This document shows positions 19,997 to 30,177 of a stretch of DNA of 64,000 nucleotides, in pieces; within the stretch, counting starts at the first letter, position 1, and every line of letters starts with the position of its first letter. The translations under genes were made by a program, and so were the position numbers. The notes below the pieces were generated by a model. It did not search any database, was not told the DNA's origin, and saw nothing but the letters and a program-made list of their open reading frames with translations. Source of the stretch: Isoptericola jiangsuensis (lineage in GTDB: Bacteria > Actinomycetota > Actinomycetes > Actinomycetales > Cellulomonadaceae); contig NZ_PDJJ01000001.1 in assembly GCF_002563715.1 (NCBI RefSeq), forward strand, positions 1,984,001 to 2,048,000, written 5' to 3'.

Positions 19997-21508
19997 ATGA
20001 CCACCCCCGCCGACGGCCCCGACCTCACGCCTGCCGACGCCCCCGACGACGCCGCGCCCGCCGTGACGTACGCCGACGACGAGGCCCGCGAGCGGGCGCT
20101 GCGCGCCGGCCTGGAGGACTTCGACCTCGACGAGGCCGACCGCGCCCTCCTCGACGCCGACTGGGACGACCTCGACGCCGAGCCGGCGCCCCTGGCGCTG
20201 CCCGTCCTCGCCGTCGTCGGTCGGCCGAACGTCGGCAAGTCGACGCTCGTCAACCGCATCCTCGGCCGCCGCGAGGCCGTCGTCGAGGACACGCCGGGCG
20301 TGACGCGCGACCGGGTCAGCTACCCCGCGGAGTGGTCGGGCCGGGACTTCACGCTCGTCGACACCGGCGGCTGGGAGGTCGACGTCGCCGGCATCGACTC
20401 CAAGGTGGCCGAGCAGGCCGAGGTCGCGATCGCGCTCGCCGACGCCGTGGTGTTCGTCGTGGACGCCCAGGTCGGCGCCACCGCGAGCGACGAGCGCGTC
20501 GTGGAGCTGCTGCGCCGCGCCGGCAAGCCGGTCGTGCTGTGCGCCAACAAGGTGGACGGCCCCGCCGGCGAGGCGGACGCCGCGTTCTTGTGGTCCCTCG
20601 GCCTCGGCGAGCCCATGCCCGTGTCCGCCCTGCACGGGCGCGGCCTGGGCGACATGCTCGACGCCGTCCTCGACGTCCTGCCGGAGCACTCCGCCTACGG
20701 CGAGGTGCGTCCCGACGGTCCGCGGCGGGTCGCGCTGGTCGGCCGCCCGAACGTCGGCAAGTCGTCGCTGCTCAACAGGATCGCCGGGTCCGAGCGCGTC
20801 GTCGTCGACGAGCTCGCCGGCACCACCCGCGACCCCGTCGACGAGCTCGTCGAGATCAAGGGCATCCCGTACTGGTTCGTCGACACCGCGGGCATCCGCC
20901 GTCGCGTCCACCAGACGTCCGGCGCGGACTTCTACGCCTCCCTGCGCACGCAGGCCGCCATCGAGAAGGCGGAGGTCGCCGTCGTCCTCGTCGACGCGTC
21001 CGTGCCGCTCACCGAGCAGGACACCCGCGTCATCTCGCAGGTCGTGGATGCCGGGCGCGCGCTCGTCCTGGCGTACAACAAGTGGGACCTCATGGACGAC
21101 GACCGCCGCCCCTACCTGGAGCGGGAGATCGAGCGGGACCTCGTGCAGATCACGTGGGCGCCGCGCGTCAACGTCTCCGCCCGCACCGGCTGGCACACCG
21201 ACAAGCTGGTGCGCGCCCTGGAGACGTCGCTCGAGTCGTGGGACTACCGCATCCCGACCGGCCGCCTCAACGGGTTCCTCGGCGAGCTCGTGGCCGCCCA
21301 CCCGCACCCGCTGCGCGGCGGCAAGCAGCCGCGCATCCTGTTCGCCACCCAGGCGTCCACGCGTCCGCCGCGGTTCGTCATCTTCGCCACGGGGTTCCTC
21401 GAGGCCGGCTACCGCCGGTTCATCGAGCGTCGCCTGCGCGAGGAGTTCGGCTTCGAGGGCACCCCGATCCAGGTCAGTGTCCGCGTGCGGGAGAAGCGCA
21501 AGCGCTGA
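19997..21508 (+). CDS. der: GTPase Der (EngA)
   Basis: A 503-residue tandem-GTPase needed for 50S ribosome assembly. Two G domains each begin GRPNVGKS (about 75-82 and about 250), with DTPGV/DTGGW and DTAGI as G3 motifs and NKVDG / NKWDL as G4 motifs, and the C-terminal KH-like domain contains PPRFVIFAT. The first 65 residues are an acidic extension common in actinobacterial Der. GACAAT ends 7 nt before the ATG, consistent with leaderless translation; an in-frame ATG 9 nt upstream lies inside that hexamer. Confidence 0.95.
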   Translation: MTTPADGPDLTPADAPDDAAPAVTYADDEARERALRAGLEDFDLDEADRALLDADWDDLDAEPAPLALPVLAVVGRPNVGKSTLVNRILGRREAVVEDTPGVTRDRVSYPAEWSGRDFTLVDTGGWEVDVAGIDSKVAEQAEVAIALADAVVFVVDAQVGATASDERVVELLRRAGKPVVLCANKVDGPAGEADAAFLWSLGLGEPMPVSALHGRGLGDMLDAVLDVLPEHSAYGEVRPDGPRRVALVGRPNVGKSSLLNRIAGSERVVVDELAGTTRDPVDELVEIKGIPYWFVDTAGIRRRVHQTSGADFYASLRTQAAIEKAEVAVVLVDASVPLTEQDTRVISQVVDAGRALVLAYNKWDLMDDDRRPYLEREIERDLVQITWAPRVNVSARTGWHTDKLVRALETSLESWDYRIPTGRLNGFLGELVAAHPHPLRGGKQPRILFATQASTRPPRFVIFATGFLEAGYRRFIERRLREEFGFEGTPIQVSVRVREKRKR

Positions 21509-21525
21509 CCCCCGCCGTGCCGAGC

Positions 21526-21571
21526 AGGCGACGGGCGCCCGTCCGCTCAGCCGGACGGGCGCCTGTCGCCT
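21526..21571 (+). terminator. Terminator hairpin after der
   Basis: Arms 21526-21545 and 21552-21571 pair over 20 bp (one G-T wobble) around a 6-nt loop, followed by TTCT. It insulates the riboflavin operon from der. Confidence 0.8.
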
Positions 21572-21636
21572 TCTCGACGCCGGGGAGCACGCCAGGACTG
21601 TGACGTCCGTCTCGTCCCGTCCTTCGTGCTGAGGTG

Positions 21637-21642
21637 TAGTCT
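21637..21642 (+). promoter_or_regulatory. Likely -10 box of the riboflavin operon
   Basis: TAGTCT fits the actinobacterial TANNNT consensus and lies about 20-25 nt before the FMN aptamer begins, which is where the promoter of a riboswitch-controlled operon is expected. No clear -35 hexamer is seen. Confidence 0.5.
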
Positions 21643-21659
21643 CGACCGCGAACGAGCAG

Positions 21660-21790
21660 ATGCTCGCGTGCTCTGGGGTCGGTGAAACTCCGAACCGGCG
21701 GTGATAGTCCGCGACCCGGTCACCTCACGGTGACCGGTTGACCAGGTGGAACTCCTGGACCGACGGTCAAAGTCCGGATGGGAAGACGCA
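21660..21790 (+). ncRNA. FMN riboswitch (RFN element)
   Basis: The conserved blocks of the RFN aptamer are all present in order: GGGGTCGGTGAAACTCCGAAC, shortened here as GGTCGGTGAAACTCC; ACCGGCGGTGATAGTCCGCG; a variable GGTCACC/GGTGACC stem; and GGACCGACGGTCAAAGTCCG followed by GATGGGAAGA. It precedes ribD by about 130 nt. FMN binding is expected to switch off the ribD-ribE-ribBA-ribH operon; the downstream expression platform was not resolved by eye. Confidence 0.95.
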
Positions 21791-21924
21791 CGCGACGGCC
21801 TCCGCCCGTCCACCGGCGTCGTGGTCCCGTCCGCGACCCCGGGTGCTGCTGCGCACCCGCCGGTGGTCGGACGGCGACGCCGTGCTACGCCCCAGGGTCC
21901 GCGACCGGACGACAGGGGCAGCAC

Positions 21925-23031
21925 ATGACCTCCGCCGACGTGGCGGCCTCCACCCTCCTGCCCGCGGAGCGGGACGCGCTGTCGCGCGCCCTGACGCTGG
22001 CGGCGACCGACGGCCTCGTGCTGGGCGCGAACCCGCGGGTCGGGTGCGTGCTCCTGGATGCCGACGGCGCCGTCCTCGCGGAGGGCTTCCACCGGGGTGC
22101 GGGCACGCCGCACGCCGAGGCCGTCGCCCTGGCGAACGCGCGGCACGCCCTCGGCGCGGACGCGCTGCGCGGCGCCACCGCCGTCGTCACCCTCGAACCG
22201 TGCGCCCACACCGGCCGCACCGGCCCCTGCGCGCACGCCCTGCGCGACGCCGGCGTCGCCCGGGTCGTGTACGCCCAGGGCGACCCCAACCCCGTCGCCG
22301 CGGGCGGCGCGCAGGTGCTGCGCGAGGACGGGATCGACGTCGTCGACGCCTCGGGGCTCCTCGACGACGACCTCGCGGGCCGGGTGCGGGACATCAACCG
22401 TGTCTGGAGCGCCGCCGTCGCCCTCGGCCGGCCGTACGTCACCTGGAAGGTCGCGGCCAGCCTCGACGGCCGCACCGCCGCCGCCGACGGCACCTCCCGC
22501 TGGATCACGTCCGTCGCCGCCCGCCGCGACGTCCACCGGCTGCGCGCGACCGTCGACACCGTGCTCGTCGGCACCGGCACCCTGCTCGCCGACGACCCCG
22601 CCCTCACCGTGCGAGGGGTCCCGGCCGCCCAGCCGCTGCGCGCCGTCATGGGGCTGCGCGACGTCCCGGCGGACGCCCGGCTCGCCGCGCCCGGCCCGGA
22701 CGGCGCCGATGCCGTGCACCTGCGCACCCGCGACCCCCACCAGGCACTCGCCACGTTGTGGGACCACGACCGCCGCCACGTCCTGCTGGAGGGCGGCGCC
22801 ACCCTCGCCGCCGCGTTCTGGCGCGCCGGGCTCGTCGACGAGGTCGTCGCCTACGTCGCCCCCGTCCTGCTCGGCGCCGGCCCGACCGCCGTCGCCGACC
22901 TCGGCATCACCACCATCACCGGCGCCGCCCGGCTCGACGTCGTCGACGTGACCCTGGTCGCGCCCGACGACGACGACGCCCCCGGCGACACCACCGTGCG
23001 GCTCACCCTGCGGCCGCGGAAGGAGCAGTAG
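21925..23031 (+). CDS. ribD: Bifunctional riboflavin deaminase/reductase RibD
   Basis: A 368-residue fusion of a zinc pyrimidine deaminase and a DHFR-like reductase that carries out the second and third steps of riboflavin synthesis. The deaminase zinc site is His63 and Glu65 (HAEAVAL) plus Cys93 and Cys102 ([12 protein letters not shown]). The reductase domain begins near residue 165 ([16 protein letters not shown]). The ATG was chosen for family length; an earlier in-frame start would extend into the riboswitch. Confidence 0.95.
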   Translation: MTSADVAASTLLPAERDALSRALTLAATDGLVLGANPRVGCVLLDADGAVLAEGFHRGAGTPHAEAVALANARHALGADALRGATAVVTLEPCAHTGRTGPCAHALRDAGVARVVYAQGDPNPVAAGGAQVLREDGIDVVDASGLLDDDLAGRVRDINRVWSAAVALGRPYVTWKVAASLDGRTAAADGTSRWITSVAARRDVHRLRATVDTVLVGTGTLLADDPALTVRGVPAAQPLRAVMGLRDVPADARLAAPGPDGADAVHLRTRDPHQALATLWDHDRRHVLLEGGATLAAAFWRAGLVDEVVAYVAPVLLGAGPTAVADLGITTITGAARLDVVDVTLVAPDDDDAPGDTTVRLTLRPRKEQ

Positions 23032-23667
23032 ATGTTCACCGGCATCGTCACCGAGCTCGGCACCGTCGTCGCCCTGGAGCGCACCACCGACGCCGCCCGA
23101 CTCACCGTCCGCTCGCCCGGTGTCCTCGACGGCGTCCGGCACGGCGACTCGATCGCCGTGAACGGCTGCTGCCTCACCGTCGCCGCGCACGACGCCGACA
23201 CCTGGACCGCCGACCTCATGGCCGAGACCCTGGACCGCACCACGCTCGGCGGCCTGCGCCCCGGCGACGTGGTCGACCTCGAGCCCGCGCTCGCCGTCGG
23301 CGACCGCCTCGGCGGGCACATCGTCCAGGGGCACGTCGACGGCGTCGGCACCGTGCTCGCCCGCACCCCGGGCGAACGCTGGGACGTCGTCGAGATCTCC
23401 CTGCCGGCCGACCTCGCGCGGTACGTCGTCGCCAAGGGCTCCGTCGCCGTCGACGGCGTCTCCCTCACCGTGGTCGCCGCGGGGGAGACGTCGTTCACCG
23501 TCAGCCTCATCCCCGAGACCCTCGCCCGCACGACGCTCGGCACCCGCGGAGTCGGCGACACCGTCAACCTGGAGACCGACGTGCTGGCCCGGCACGTCGA
23601 GCGTCTCCTGCAGTCCGGCGCGGCCGTCGGCACCCCCGCCATCCAGCCCGAGGAGGCCACCCTGTGA
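23032..23667 (+). CDS. ribE: Riboflavin synthase, alpha subunit
   Basis: A 211-residue protein with the canonical MFTGIV N-terminus and two homologous lumazine-binding barrels (about 1-95 and 98-190), seen as the repeats NGCCLTV and DGVSLTV. It dismutates dimethylribityllumazine to riboflavin. Its ATG directly abuts the ribD TAG, and GGAGCAG overlaps the end of ribD, so translation is coupled. Confidence 0.95.
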   Translation: MFTGIVTELGTVVALERTTDAARLTVRSPGVLDGVRHGDSIAVNGCCLTVAAHDADTWTADLMAETLDRTTLGGLRPGDVVDLEPALAVGDRLGGHIVQGHVDGVGTVLARTPGERWDVVEISLPADLARYVVAKGSVAVDGVSLTVVAAGETSFTVSLIPETLARTTLGTRGVGDTVNLETDVLARHVERLLQSGAAVGTPAIQPEEATL

Positions 23668-24941
23668 GCACCCGTCCCGACCTGGTCGCACGCGTCGAGC
23701 GCGCGATCGCCGCCGTCGCCGCCGGGCGGGCCGTCGTCGTCATGGACGACACCGACCGGGAGAACGAGGGCGACCTCATCCTCGCCGCCGAGGCCGCCAC
23801 CCCCGAGCTCATGGGGTTCGTCGTCCGGCACACCAGCGGCCTCGTCTGCGTCGCCGCCGACGGCGCCACCCTCGACCGGCTCGCCCTGCCGCTCATGGTC
23901 ACCGAGAACCGCGACGCCTACCGCACCGCCTACACCGTGACCGTCGACGCCGCTCACGGCGTCACCACCGGCATCTCCGCCGCCGACCGCGCCCTGACCG
24001 CCCGCACCCTCGCCGACCCGCACGCGACGCCCGGCGACCTCACCCGGCCCGGGCACGTCCTCCCGCTGCGCGCCCACGACGGCGGCGTGCTGGCCCGCCG
24101 CGGGCACACCGAGTCCGCCGTCGACCTCGCCCGCCTCGCCGGACGAGGCAGCGTCGGCGTCCTCGCCGAGCTCGTCCACGACGACGGCACCATGATGCGC
24201 CGCCCCGCACTCGTCGAGTTCGCCGCCGAGCACGGACTCGAGATCCTCTCCGTGGCCGACCTCGTCGCCTACCGGCATTCCACCGAGACCCTCGTGCAGC
24301 GCGTCGCCGTCACCCGCCTGCCCACCCGGCACGGCGACCTCACGGCCGTCGGCTACCGCGACGCCCTCACCGGCGTCGAGCACGTCGCCCTCGTCGCCGG
24401 CGACCTCGCGGCGCTCGCGGACGACGAACCCGTGCTCGCCCGCGTGCACTCCGAGTGCCTCACCGGCGACGCGTTCGGCTCGCTGCGCTGCGACTGCGGC
24501 CCCCAGCTCGACGCGTCCCTGCGGGCGGTCGTCGACGCCGGTCGCGGCGTGGTGGTCTACCTGCGCGGCCACGAGGGCCGCGGCATCGGCCTCGCCGCCA
24601 AGCTCACCGCCTACGCCCTGCAGGACGCCGGCCGCGACACCGTCGACGCCAACCTCGACCAGGGGCTGCCCGCCGACGCCCGCGAGTACACCGCCGCCGC
24701 GCACGTCCTGCGCGACCTCGGGATCGGCGCCGTGCGGCTCCTGACCAACAACCCCGACAAGGTGGATGGCCTGCGCGCCGGGGGAGCGGACGTCGTCGAA
24801 CGCGTCCCGCTCGCCATCCACCCCGCCCCCGACAACGTCGCCTACCTGCGCACCAAGCGTGACCGCATGGGCCACGACCTGCCGAACCTCGAACCCGAAG
24901 GAGACACCATGACCACCGGACTCACCGAGGCCACCCGATGA
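23664..24941 (+). CDS. ribBA: DHBP synthase / GTP cyclohydrolase II fusion
   Basis: A 425-residue bifunctional protein providing both riboflavin precursors. The RibB part (1-205) carries [12 protein letters not shown] (28-39) and the His-Thr loop [11 protein letters not shown] (146-156). The RibA part (about 210-405) has the zinc ligands Cys265, Cys276 and Cys278 in [17 protein letters not shown] and [10 protein letters not shown] for GTP. The GTG overlaps the ribE stop by 4 nt. Confidence 0.95.
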   Translation: MSTRPDLVARVERAIAAVAAGRAVVVMDDTDRENEGDLILAAEAATPELMGFVVRHTSGLVCVAADGATLDRLALPLMVTENRDAYRTAYTVTVDAAHGVTTGISAADRALTARTLADPHATPGDLTRPGHVLPLRAHDGGVLARRGHTESAVDLARLAGRGSVGVLAELVHDDGTMMRRPALVEFAAEHGLEILSVADLVAYRHSTETLVQRVAVTRLPTRHGDLTAVGYRDALTGVEHVALVAGDLAALADDEPVLARVHSECLTGDAFGSLRCDCGPQLDASLRAVVDAGRGVVVYLRGHEGRGIGLAAKLTAYALQDAGRDTVDANLDQGLPADAREYTAAAHVLRDLGIGAVRLLTNNPDKVDGLRAGGADVVERVPLAIHPAPDNVAYLRTKRDRMGHDLPNLEPEGDTMTTGLTEATR

Positions 24942-25432
24942 GCGGCCACGGGGCGCCCGCCACGCGCGCCGTCGACTCCTCCGACCTGCGGGTCGCCGTC
25001 GTCGCCGCCTCCTGGCACGAGACCGTCATGGACGGCCTCGTCGACGGCGCGCTGCGCGCCTGCGCCGACCACGGCGTCACCCCCGACGTGCTGCGCGTCC
25101 CCGGCTCGTTCGAGCTGCCCGTCGCCGCCCAGGCCTGCGCCCGGGCGGGCTACGACGCGATCGTCGCGCTCGGCGTCGTGATCCGCGGCGGCACCCCCCA
25201 CTTCGACTACGTGTGCGCCGCCGCCACCGACGGGCTCAACCGGGTCGCGCTCGACCACACCGTGCCCGTCGGGTTCGGCCTCCTCACCTGCGACGACGAC
25301 GCCCAGGCGCTCGACCGCGCCGGCCTGGAGGGCTCCCGGGAGGACAAGGGGTACGAGGCGGCCGCCGCCGCGCTCGCCACCGCGCACGTCGTACGGGGCG
25401 TCCGCGCGGGTGCCCCCGTGCCCGTCGCATGA
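24938..25432 (+). CDS. ribH: Lumazine synthase
   Basis: A 164-residue 6,7-dimethyl-8-ribityllumazine synthase. [11 protein letters not shown] (about 52-62), [16 protein letters not shown] (about 75-90, with the catalytic His) and VPVGFGLLT are the diagnostic motifs. The ATG overlaps ribBA by 4 nt, and this is the last gene of the operon. No clear hairpin follows before the tRNA gene. Confidence 0.95.
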   Translation: MSGHGAPATRAVDSSDLRVAVVAASWHETVMDGLVDGALRACADHGVTPDVLRVPGSFELPVAAQACARAGYDAIVALGVVIRGGTPHFDYVCAAATDGLNRVALDHTVPVGFGLLTCDDDAQALDRAGLEGSREDKGYEAAAAALATAHVVRGVRAGAPVPVA

Positions 25433-25494
25433 CCCGTCCGGTGACCCCGGACACACCTCCCGGATCCGGTGCACGAACCACGTCCGGTCTGGGG

Positions 25495-25500
25495 TAGTAT
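25495..25500 (+). promoter_or_regulatory. Likely -10 box of tRNA-Pro
   Basis: TAGTAT lies 65 nt before the tRNA gene in an otherwise very GC-rich stretch and fits the TANNNT consensus. The 5' leader would be removed by RNase P. Confidence 0.4.
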
Positions 25501-25564
25501 TTCGGTCGGCCCTCCGGGGCCGAACCGGCCAGTTTCTGGTGCTCCGGCACCAGGCCTAGCCGGA

Positions 25565-25638
<74 letters not shown>

Positions 25639-25643
25639 CAGTG

Positions 25644-25678
25644 AAGGGCTCGGATCCGCATCGCGGATCCGAGCCCTT
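25644..25678 (+). terminator. Terminator hairpin after tRNA-Pro
   Basis: Arms 25644-25659 and 25663-25678 are exact reverse complements over 16 nt with a 3-nt ATC loop, followed by a T. It directly follows the tRNA. The next 156 bases up to the minus-strand gene end hold nothing recognisable. Confidence 0.85.
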
Positions 25679-25834
25679 TGTCGTTCCGTGATCGTGGTGG
25701 CCGCCGTCCGCCCACAGGAGGCCGAGCGGCTCGTCGTCGGCGATCACCCCGGGCCGGTGACCGGGCCGCCGTGCCAGGCACGCGGACGGGCGCGGCCCCC
25801 CGTCCGTCCGGTCGTGGGCCGCGTCCGGCACGCA

Positions 25835-26434
25835 TCAGGACGACGGTGTCCCGAAGTACTTGTCCAGGATGGGGGCGAGGTACTCGAACGCCTTCTGACC
25901 CTGCGCCAGCGAGCCTTCCAGGGCGATCTTGAGCGGGCCGTCGGCGACCTTCGCGAGGACGAGCTGCACGGCGTCGGCGACCAGCGTCCAGATGCTGTCG
26001 ATGACGGTGGTCACGGCGTCGTTCCCCGACGGCGCGCTGGGGAAGTCGGGCAGGTTCGAGGGCGGGTCGACGGGGGCGAACGGCTGTCCCGCGTCGAGGT
26101 CGGCGATGGCCTGGAGGAAGGCCTGGTCCATGCCCTGGACGACGGTGTAGACGGCGCCGCACGCGGCCCAGACGTCCTGGGCGGCCTCGCGCTGGCCGGC
26201 CTTCGTCAGGGCGGTGTCGGCGCTGATCGCGGCGACCATGAGGGCCGACCCGCCCATCGCGAGGTAGCGGCTGTACGTGGTGTAGGCGGCGCAGGTGGTC
26301 GCGGCGGTCCCCGTCAGCGTGCTGTTGCAGGTCGGGGTGGCGGCGGCGGACAGCACGTGCACGGTCCGGTCCGCCGGGGGTGCCTCGGGCGCGACGGGCG
26401 GCCAGATGGTGAGCGGTGCGGTGGAGGTGGTCAT
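25835..26434 (-). CDS. Helical protein of unknown function (island gene 10)
   Basis: A 199-residue protein that I do not recognise. The N-terminus MTTSTAP resembles MTTQSTAP of the upstream 839-residue neighbour, and LPDFP (128-132) also recurs there (377-381), which suggests the two belong together. Residues 45-115 are predicted helical with Ala-rich stretches (YLAMGGSALMVAAIS) and four cysteines occur in the first half (Cys36, 48, 92 and none near the end are certain by count). There is no signal peptide or clear transmembrane helix. A GAGGA precedes the ATG. It is the last gene of the minus-strand island, 36 nt after its neighbour. Confidence 0.7.
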   Translation of the reverse strand: MTTSTAPLTIWPPVAPEAPPADRTVHVLSAAATPTCNSTLTGTAATTCAAYTTYSRYLAMGGSALMVAAISADTALTKAGQREAAQDVWAACGAVYTVVQGMDQAFLQAIADLDAGQPFAPVDPPSNLPDFPSAPSGNDAVTTVIDSIWTLVADAVQLVLAKVADGPLKIALEGSLAQGQKAFEYLAPILDKYFGTPSS

Positions 26435-26470
26435 GATGCGTCCTCGTCTCGTGCTCGATGGGGTGGGTGC

Positions 26471-28990
26471 TCACTGCGGGTCGAGGCCGGCGATCACCTC
26501 CTGGAGCTGGTCGACGACCTGCTGGCTGACGAGGTCGTTCGCGACGGTGACGGCCTGTCCGGTGGCCTTGTCCGTCATCGTGTAGCTGTCCTGCTGGGCG
26601 AGCCCGTCGGCGAGGTCGTGCAGGGCGGCGGCCAGCGCGGACGCCTGTGCGGTGACATCGGGGACGACGGTGCCGGTGAGAGTGGTGGTCGCGGCGGTGA
26701 GCGCCGCGGCGAGCCGCCCGCAGGGCAGGGCCTGGGCGTCGAGCTGAGCGAGGAGGCTGTTCACCTGTCCGGGTGGCGGGGTGGTGAGGGTGGTGGCGAG
26801 CTCCGTGAGGTCGTCGACGAGGCTGCCCGCCATCGCCCGGGTGGTGCCGGAGGTGGGGCAGGCGAGGTGGAACAGGCCTTGCAGGGGGTCGACGAGGGAC
26901 TGCACGACACCGAGGATCCGGGCGACGTGCCCGGCGGCCGGGACGGCGCCGACGAGCCCGCGGGCGTCCTCGGTCACGGGGGCGAGAGCCGTGGCGTAGG
27001 TGTGCAGTGCCGCCGACAGGCCGGTGACGCCCGCCTCGACGGCGTCGAGCGTGGTCGCCAGGGTGGCCTGGCGCGCGGCGACCGACTGCGCGGCCGTCTC
27101 GATCTGGTCGTGCGCGGACGTCCAGCCGGTCAGGTCGGTGCCCTGGGTGGTGAGCTGCTGGTGGATGGCGTCCATCGTGGCGACGAGCTGTTCGGCGCCG
27201 AGCACCCAGCCGTCGGCACGGTGCACGGCGTCGGCGAGGGTGGCGGCGGTGGGCAGGTCGGCGACGTCCGCGGTGACGGCCTGCTCGACCGCCGCGATGG
27301 CGCGCAGGGCGTCCGGCAGCGTGGTGACGCAGGCCTTGACGTCGGTGGCCTGCTGGGCGACGAGGGCTTCCACGGGGTCCACGAGCGCGGTGAGGAACGC
27401 GAGGTCGAACGCGGTCAGGCTGGTGAGCAGGTCCGAGCAGACGTCGAACGTCGCGCCGAACTGCCCGAGCCCGGCCGCGAACGTGGCGGGCAGGTCGGCG
27501 CTCTGCCGGAACGCCGTGAGCGCCGAGGCGAGGGCGGTGGCGTCGGGCCCGATCTTGCCGAGCCGGCCGGTGAGGTCGCCGGCCCCGGCGACCATCGCGG
27601 CGGTGCGGGGCCACACGGCGGGGTCGACGGGGGCGACGGGCCAGGGGCCGGCGGTGGTCGCCCCGGCGAGAGCGGCCGGCCCGCCCGCGCGGACCTGCGC
27701 CAGGCTGACGGGAACGGTCCGGGGGTGGTCGGGGTGGAGCGGCGAGACCAGGGCCATCCGTTGCGGTGCGGTGCGCAGAGCACCGAGTGCGGGGGCACGG
27801 ACGGCGGTGCTCCCGCCGCCGTTGCCGGTGAGGTCCGGAGCGCACACCGGGAAGTCCGGGAGCCCGCCGGTGCCGTCCGACAACCCGGCCCCGGTGATGG
27901 CGCCGAGCAGCTCGGAGGCGACGCTCTTCAACGTGCTGTCGTCCCCCTGCCGGAACTGGCTCATCGACGACCCGAAGGAGGTGTACGTCGACCCGGCCTG
28001 CTGGCCCGTGGCGGACCCGGCGGCCTGCTGCCCGGACGACAGCCCGCCCTGCTGGGCTCCCGCCTGCCCGACCGCGGACTTCAGCGAGGTGATCCCCAGC
28101 CAGCCCTCGACCTTCGCCTCGAGCCCGTCGAGGAGCGTCGACAGCCCGGTGGCCTTCAGCACCCAGTCGATGGCGGGCTTGAGCACGTGGTCGACGATCC
28201 ACGCGATGGCGTCGAGAACCCAGCGCAGCGGGCCGATTGCGTTCTCGACCTTGCGGAACCCGCTCGCCACGGGGGACAGGGCGTCCGCCGCGGACTCGAA
28301 GGCGTGCAGGGTGTCCTGCACGCCCTGACCCATGCCGTCCGCGACGTCCTCGATCACCCCGACGACGGTCTCCAGGCCCGCGAACACCGGGCTCATCGCC
28401 TGCTCGAACGCGCCGAACGCCGTCCCGACGTCGTCGAGCACGGTGTTCAGCGTGTCGACGACCGCGGCGAGCCGGTCGCCGGGCTCGCTCCCCTCGAGGA
28501 ACGGGACGAGCGTGCCGGCGATCTGCAGGAGGTAGTCGAGGATCTGCACGGTGTTGAGGTACTGCGGCACCTGGACGGTGAGCTCCTCCAGCACCTGCTG
28601 GACGTCCTTGATGCCCGTGTCGAGGTCGACGACCGTCACCCGCACGGGCTCCACGGTGGCCTTCGCCTCGTCGAGGAAGGAGGAGGCGTCGGACAGGAAC
28701 CCGCCGGCCGCGTCGAAGACGGCGCTGGCGGGGGCCACGACGATGTCGACGAACGGCACGCCGTCCAGGGCGTCGGTGACGGCGGCGGCGGCCTCGACGA
28801 GCGCCGAGAGGTCCTGGACGGTCGTGTCGATGGTGCCGACGGCGCCGAGGGCGCTCGCGACGTCGCCGAGGAACCCCTCGACGTCCGCGAGGGGGCTGTC
28901 GGCGGCGACGTAGGGCGCGGCGCTCGTCAGGAGGTCCTTGAGGTCGCCGACGAGGGTCGCGAGGTCGGGTGCGGTGCTCTGCGTGGTCAT
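26471..28990 (-). CDS. Large helical protein of unknown function (island gene 9)
   Basis: An 839-residue, almost wholly helical protein that I cannot assign. Residues 1-300 alternate hydrophobic heptad-like helices, including a strongly hydrophobic amphipathic stretch near 255-280 (WVLDAIAWIVDHVL). A Gly/Ser/Gln-rich linker (about 308-345) follows, then a second helical half to the C-terminus. LPDFP at 377-381 is shared with the next gene. No nucleotide-binding or catalytic motif and no signal peptide are seen. The ATG has a strong AGGAGGTG 7 nt upstream, and the gene starts 5 nt after island gene 8. A scaffold, pore or coiled-coil structural role is conceivable but not shown. Confidence 0.75.
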   Translation of the reverse strand: MTTQSTAPDLATLVGDLKDLLTSAAPYVAADSPLADVEGFLGDVASALGAVGTIDTTVQDLSALVEAAAAVTDALDGVPFVDIVVAPASAVFDAAGGFLSDASSFLDEAKATVEPVRVTVVDLDTGIKDVQQVLEELTVQVPQYLNTVQILDYLLQIAGTLVPFLEGSEPGDRLAAVVDTLNTVLDDVGTAFGAFEQAMSPVFAGLETVVGVIEDVADGMGQGVQDTLHAFESAADALSPVASGFRKVENAIGPLRWVLDAIAWIVDHVLKPAIDWVLKATGLSTLLDGLEAKVEGWLGITSLKSAVGQAGAQQGGLSSGQQAAGSATGQQAGSTYTSFGSSMSQFRQGDDSTLKSVASELLGAITGAGLSDGTGGLPDFPVCAPDLTGNGGGSTAVRAPALGALRTAPQRMALVSPLHPDHPRTVPVSLAQVRAGGPAALAGATTAGPWPVAPVDPAVWPRTAAMVAGAGDLTGRLGKIGPDATALASALTAFRQSADLPATFAAGLGQFGATFDVCSDLLTSLTAFDLAFLTALVDPVEALVAQQATDVKACVTTLPDALRAIAAVEQAVTADVADLPTAATLADAVHRADGWVLGAEQLVATMDAIHQQLTTQGTDLTGWTSAHDQIETAAQSVAARQATLATTLDAVEAGVTGLSAALHTYATALAPVTEDARGLVGAVPAAGHVARILGVVQSLVDPLQGLFHLACPTSGTTRAMAGSLVDDLTELATTLTTPPPGQVNSLLAQLDAQALPCGRLAAALTAATTTLTGTVVPDVTAQASALAAALHDLADGLAQQDSYTMTDKATGQAVTVANDLVSQQVVDQLQEVIAGLDPQ

Positions 28991-28995
28991 CGTGC

Positions 28996-30177
28996 TCACC
29001 TCCTGTCCTGGTCGGCGCCGTCGAAGGCCGACACGACGCGTTGCGCGACCTTGCCGGGCACGGTGAGGGCGTCCAGGAGCAGGTCGGCGGCCACGGGGGA
29101 GTCGGCGGCGCTCGCGGCGAGGGTCCCGGTGAGCAGGTCGAGACGTCCCGGCGCGACCAGGCGGTCCGCGTGCTCGCCCAGCACGCGCGCCCCGAGGGTG
29201 AGCTGCTGGTGGCACTCGAGCCGCCAGCGGGCGTTCGTCATGGTGATCGCGGCGTCGTTGACGTCGTGGCGGTGCCCGGTGTCGTCGGACGGGTACCAGG
29301 GTGCCCAGGAGTCGCCACGGCCGAGGTGGACGGCCGACGGCGGGAACCCGGCCGCGTACATGAACAGGGTGCAGGGGAAGCAGGAGGCGAGCTTCGTGGT
29401 CCGGCGCCCGACGGCGATCTCGAACGGCGTGCACCAGGGGCCGCGGGCCACGGCCGAGTACACCATCTGGACCATGCCGTGGGTGTAGCCGACCACGCCG
29501 GGCACGTGCGGGTGGGGGCCTTCGATGCCCGGCACGGGGCTGCCGTCCGGCAGGAGCAGCAGACCCCACGGCTGGGTGTCCTGGTCGTTGTCCGGGCCGG
29601 GATAGGTGTACACGGGCGGTGCCCAGCGGTCCCCGTGGCCGTCGACGGGGACGTCGGCGCGCACCGTGCTGGTGACGCTGCCGGCGCGCCGCACCGGATC
29701 GTCGAGCAGCCCCGTGTACGCGCCGTAGCCCTGGTACCCGAGGGGTTCGGTGACGGACGCGGCGATCTGGCGCAGCTGTTCGGCCTCGGCGGTCGTGGGC
29801 ACCGCGTTCCGGGTCGCGAACTGGCTGCGCGCGGCACCCGCGGCCCCCGTGATGAGGGCGGCCTGTTCCCAGGGCCGCGCCGGCGCGACGGCGACGGCGT
29901 CCGGTGCGCCGTCGGGCAGGTCGAGCACCCTGGTGCCCGCCAGCGCCCGGCGGACCAGGTCCACCGCGGCGGAGTTCACCGGTTCGTCGTCCGCGTCCTC
30001 GTAGACGAACTCGACGGGCTGGTTCGTGACCAGCCGCGCCGCGGTGAAGCCGACCAGCGCGGCCGTGAGGACGAGGTTCGCGTCGTCCACCGCCGTCGCG
30101 CTGACGCCGTAGGGGCCCGTCGCCGGTGCTGGTGCCGCCGTCCCGCCGAGAATGGTGTCGGTCCGTCGCAGTGCCAC
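28996..30177 (-). CDS. CxxC protein of unknown function (island gene 8)
   Basis: A 393-residue protein with no family I can name with confidence. Its centre has Cys249 and Glu253 in GPWCTPFEIAVG, then Cys266-x2-Cys269 in KLASCFPCTLFMYAAG, then HLGRGDSWAPWYP (284-296). A Cys ... Glu ... Cys-x-x-Cys layout could bind zinc and is loosely like nucleic-acid deaminases, but the spacing Cys-x3-Glu does not match the usual His/Cys-x-Glu, so no function is claimed. The GTG start follows GGAAGGAGGGCGGAG. A TAGCGT hexamer on the minus strand (30304-30309) may be its promoter. It starts the downstream part of the island. Confidence 0.75.
   Translation of the reverse strand: MALRRTDTILGGTAAPAPATGPYGVSATAVDDANLVLTAALVGFTAARLVTNQPVEFVYEDADDEPVNSAAVDLVRRALAGTRVLDLPDGAPDAVAVAPARPWEQAALITGAAGAARSQFATRNAVPTTAEAEQLRQIAASVTEPLGYQGYGAYTGLLDDPVRRAGSVTSTVRADVPVDGHGDRWAPPVYTYPGPDNDQDTQPWGLLLLPDGSPVPGIEGPHPHVPGVVGYTHGMVQMVYSAVARGPWCTPFEIAVGRRTTKLASCFPCTLFMYAAGFPPSAVHLGRGDSWAPWYPSDDTGHRHDVNDAAITMTNARWRLECHQQLTLGARVLGEHADRLVAPGRLDLLTGTLAASAADSPVAADLLLDALTVPGKVAQRVVSAFDGADQDRR

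Noticed and set aside
25835-28990. The two helical island proteins as type VII secretion (WXG100-like) substrates
   Set aside because: No WxG motif, wrong lengths, and no EccC-type ATPase or other secretion gene in the window.
28996-30177. Assignment of the CxxC protein as a DddA-like DNA cytidine deaminase
   Set aside because: The His/Cys-x-Glu motif is absent; only a Cys-x3-Glu precedes the CxxC pair, so the call is not supported.
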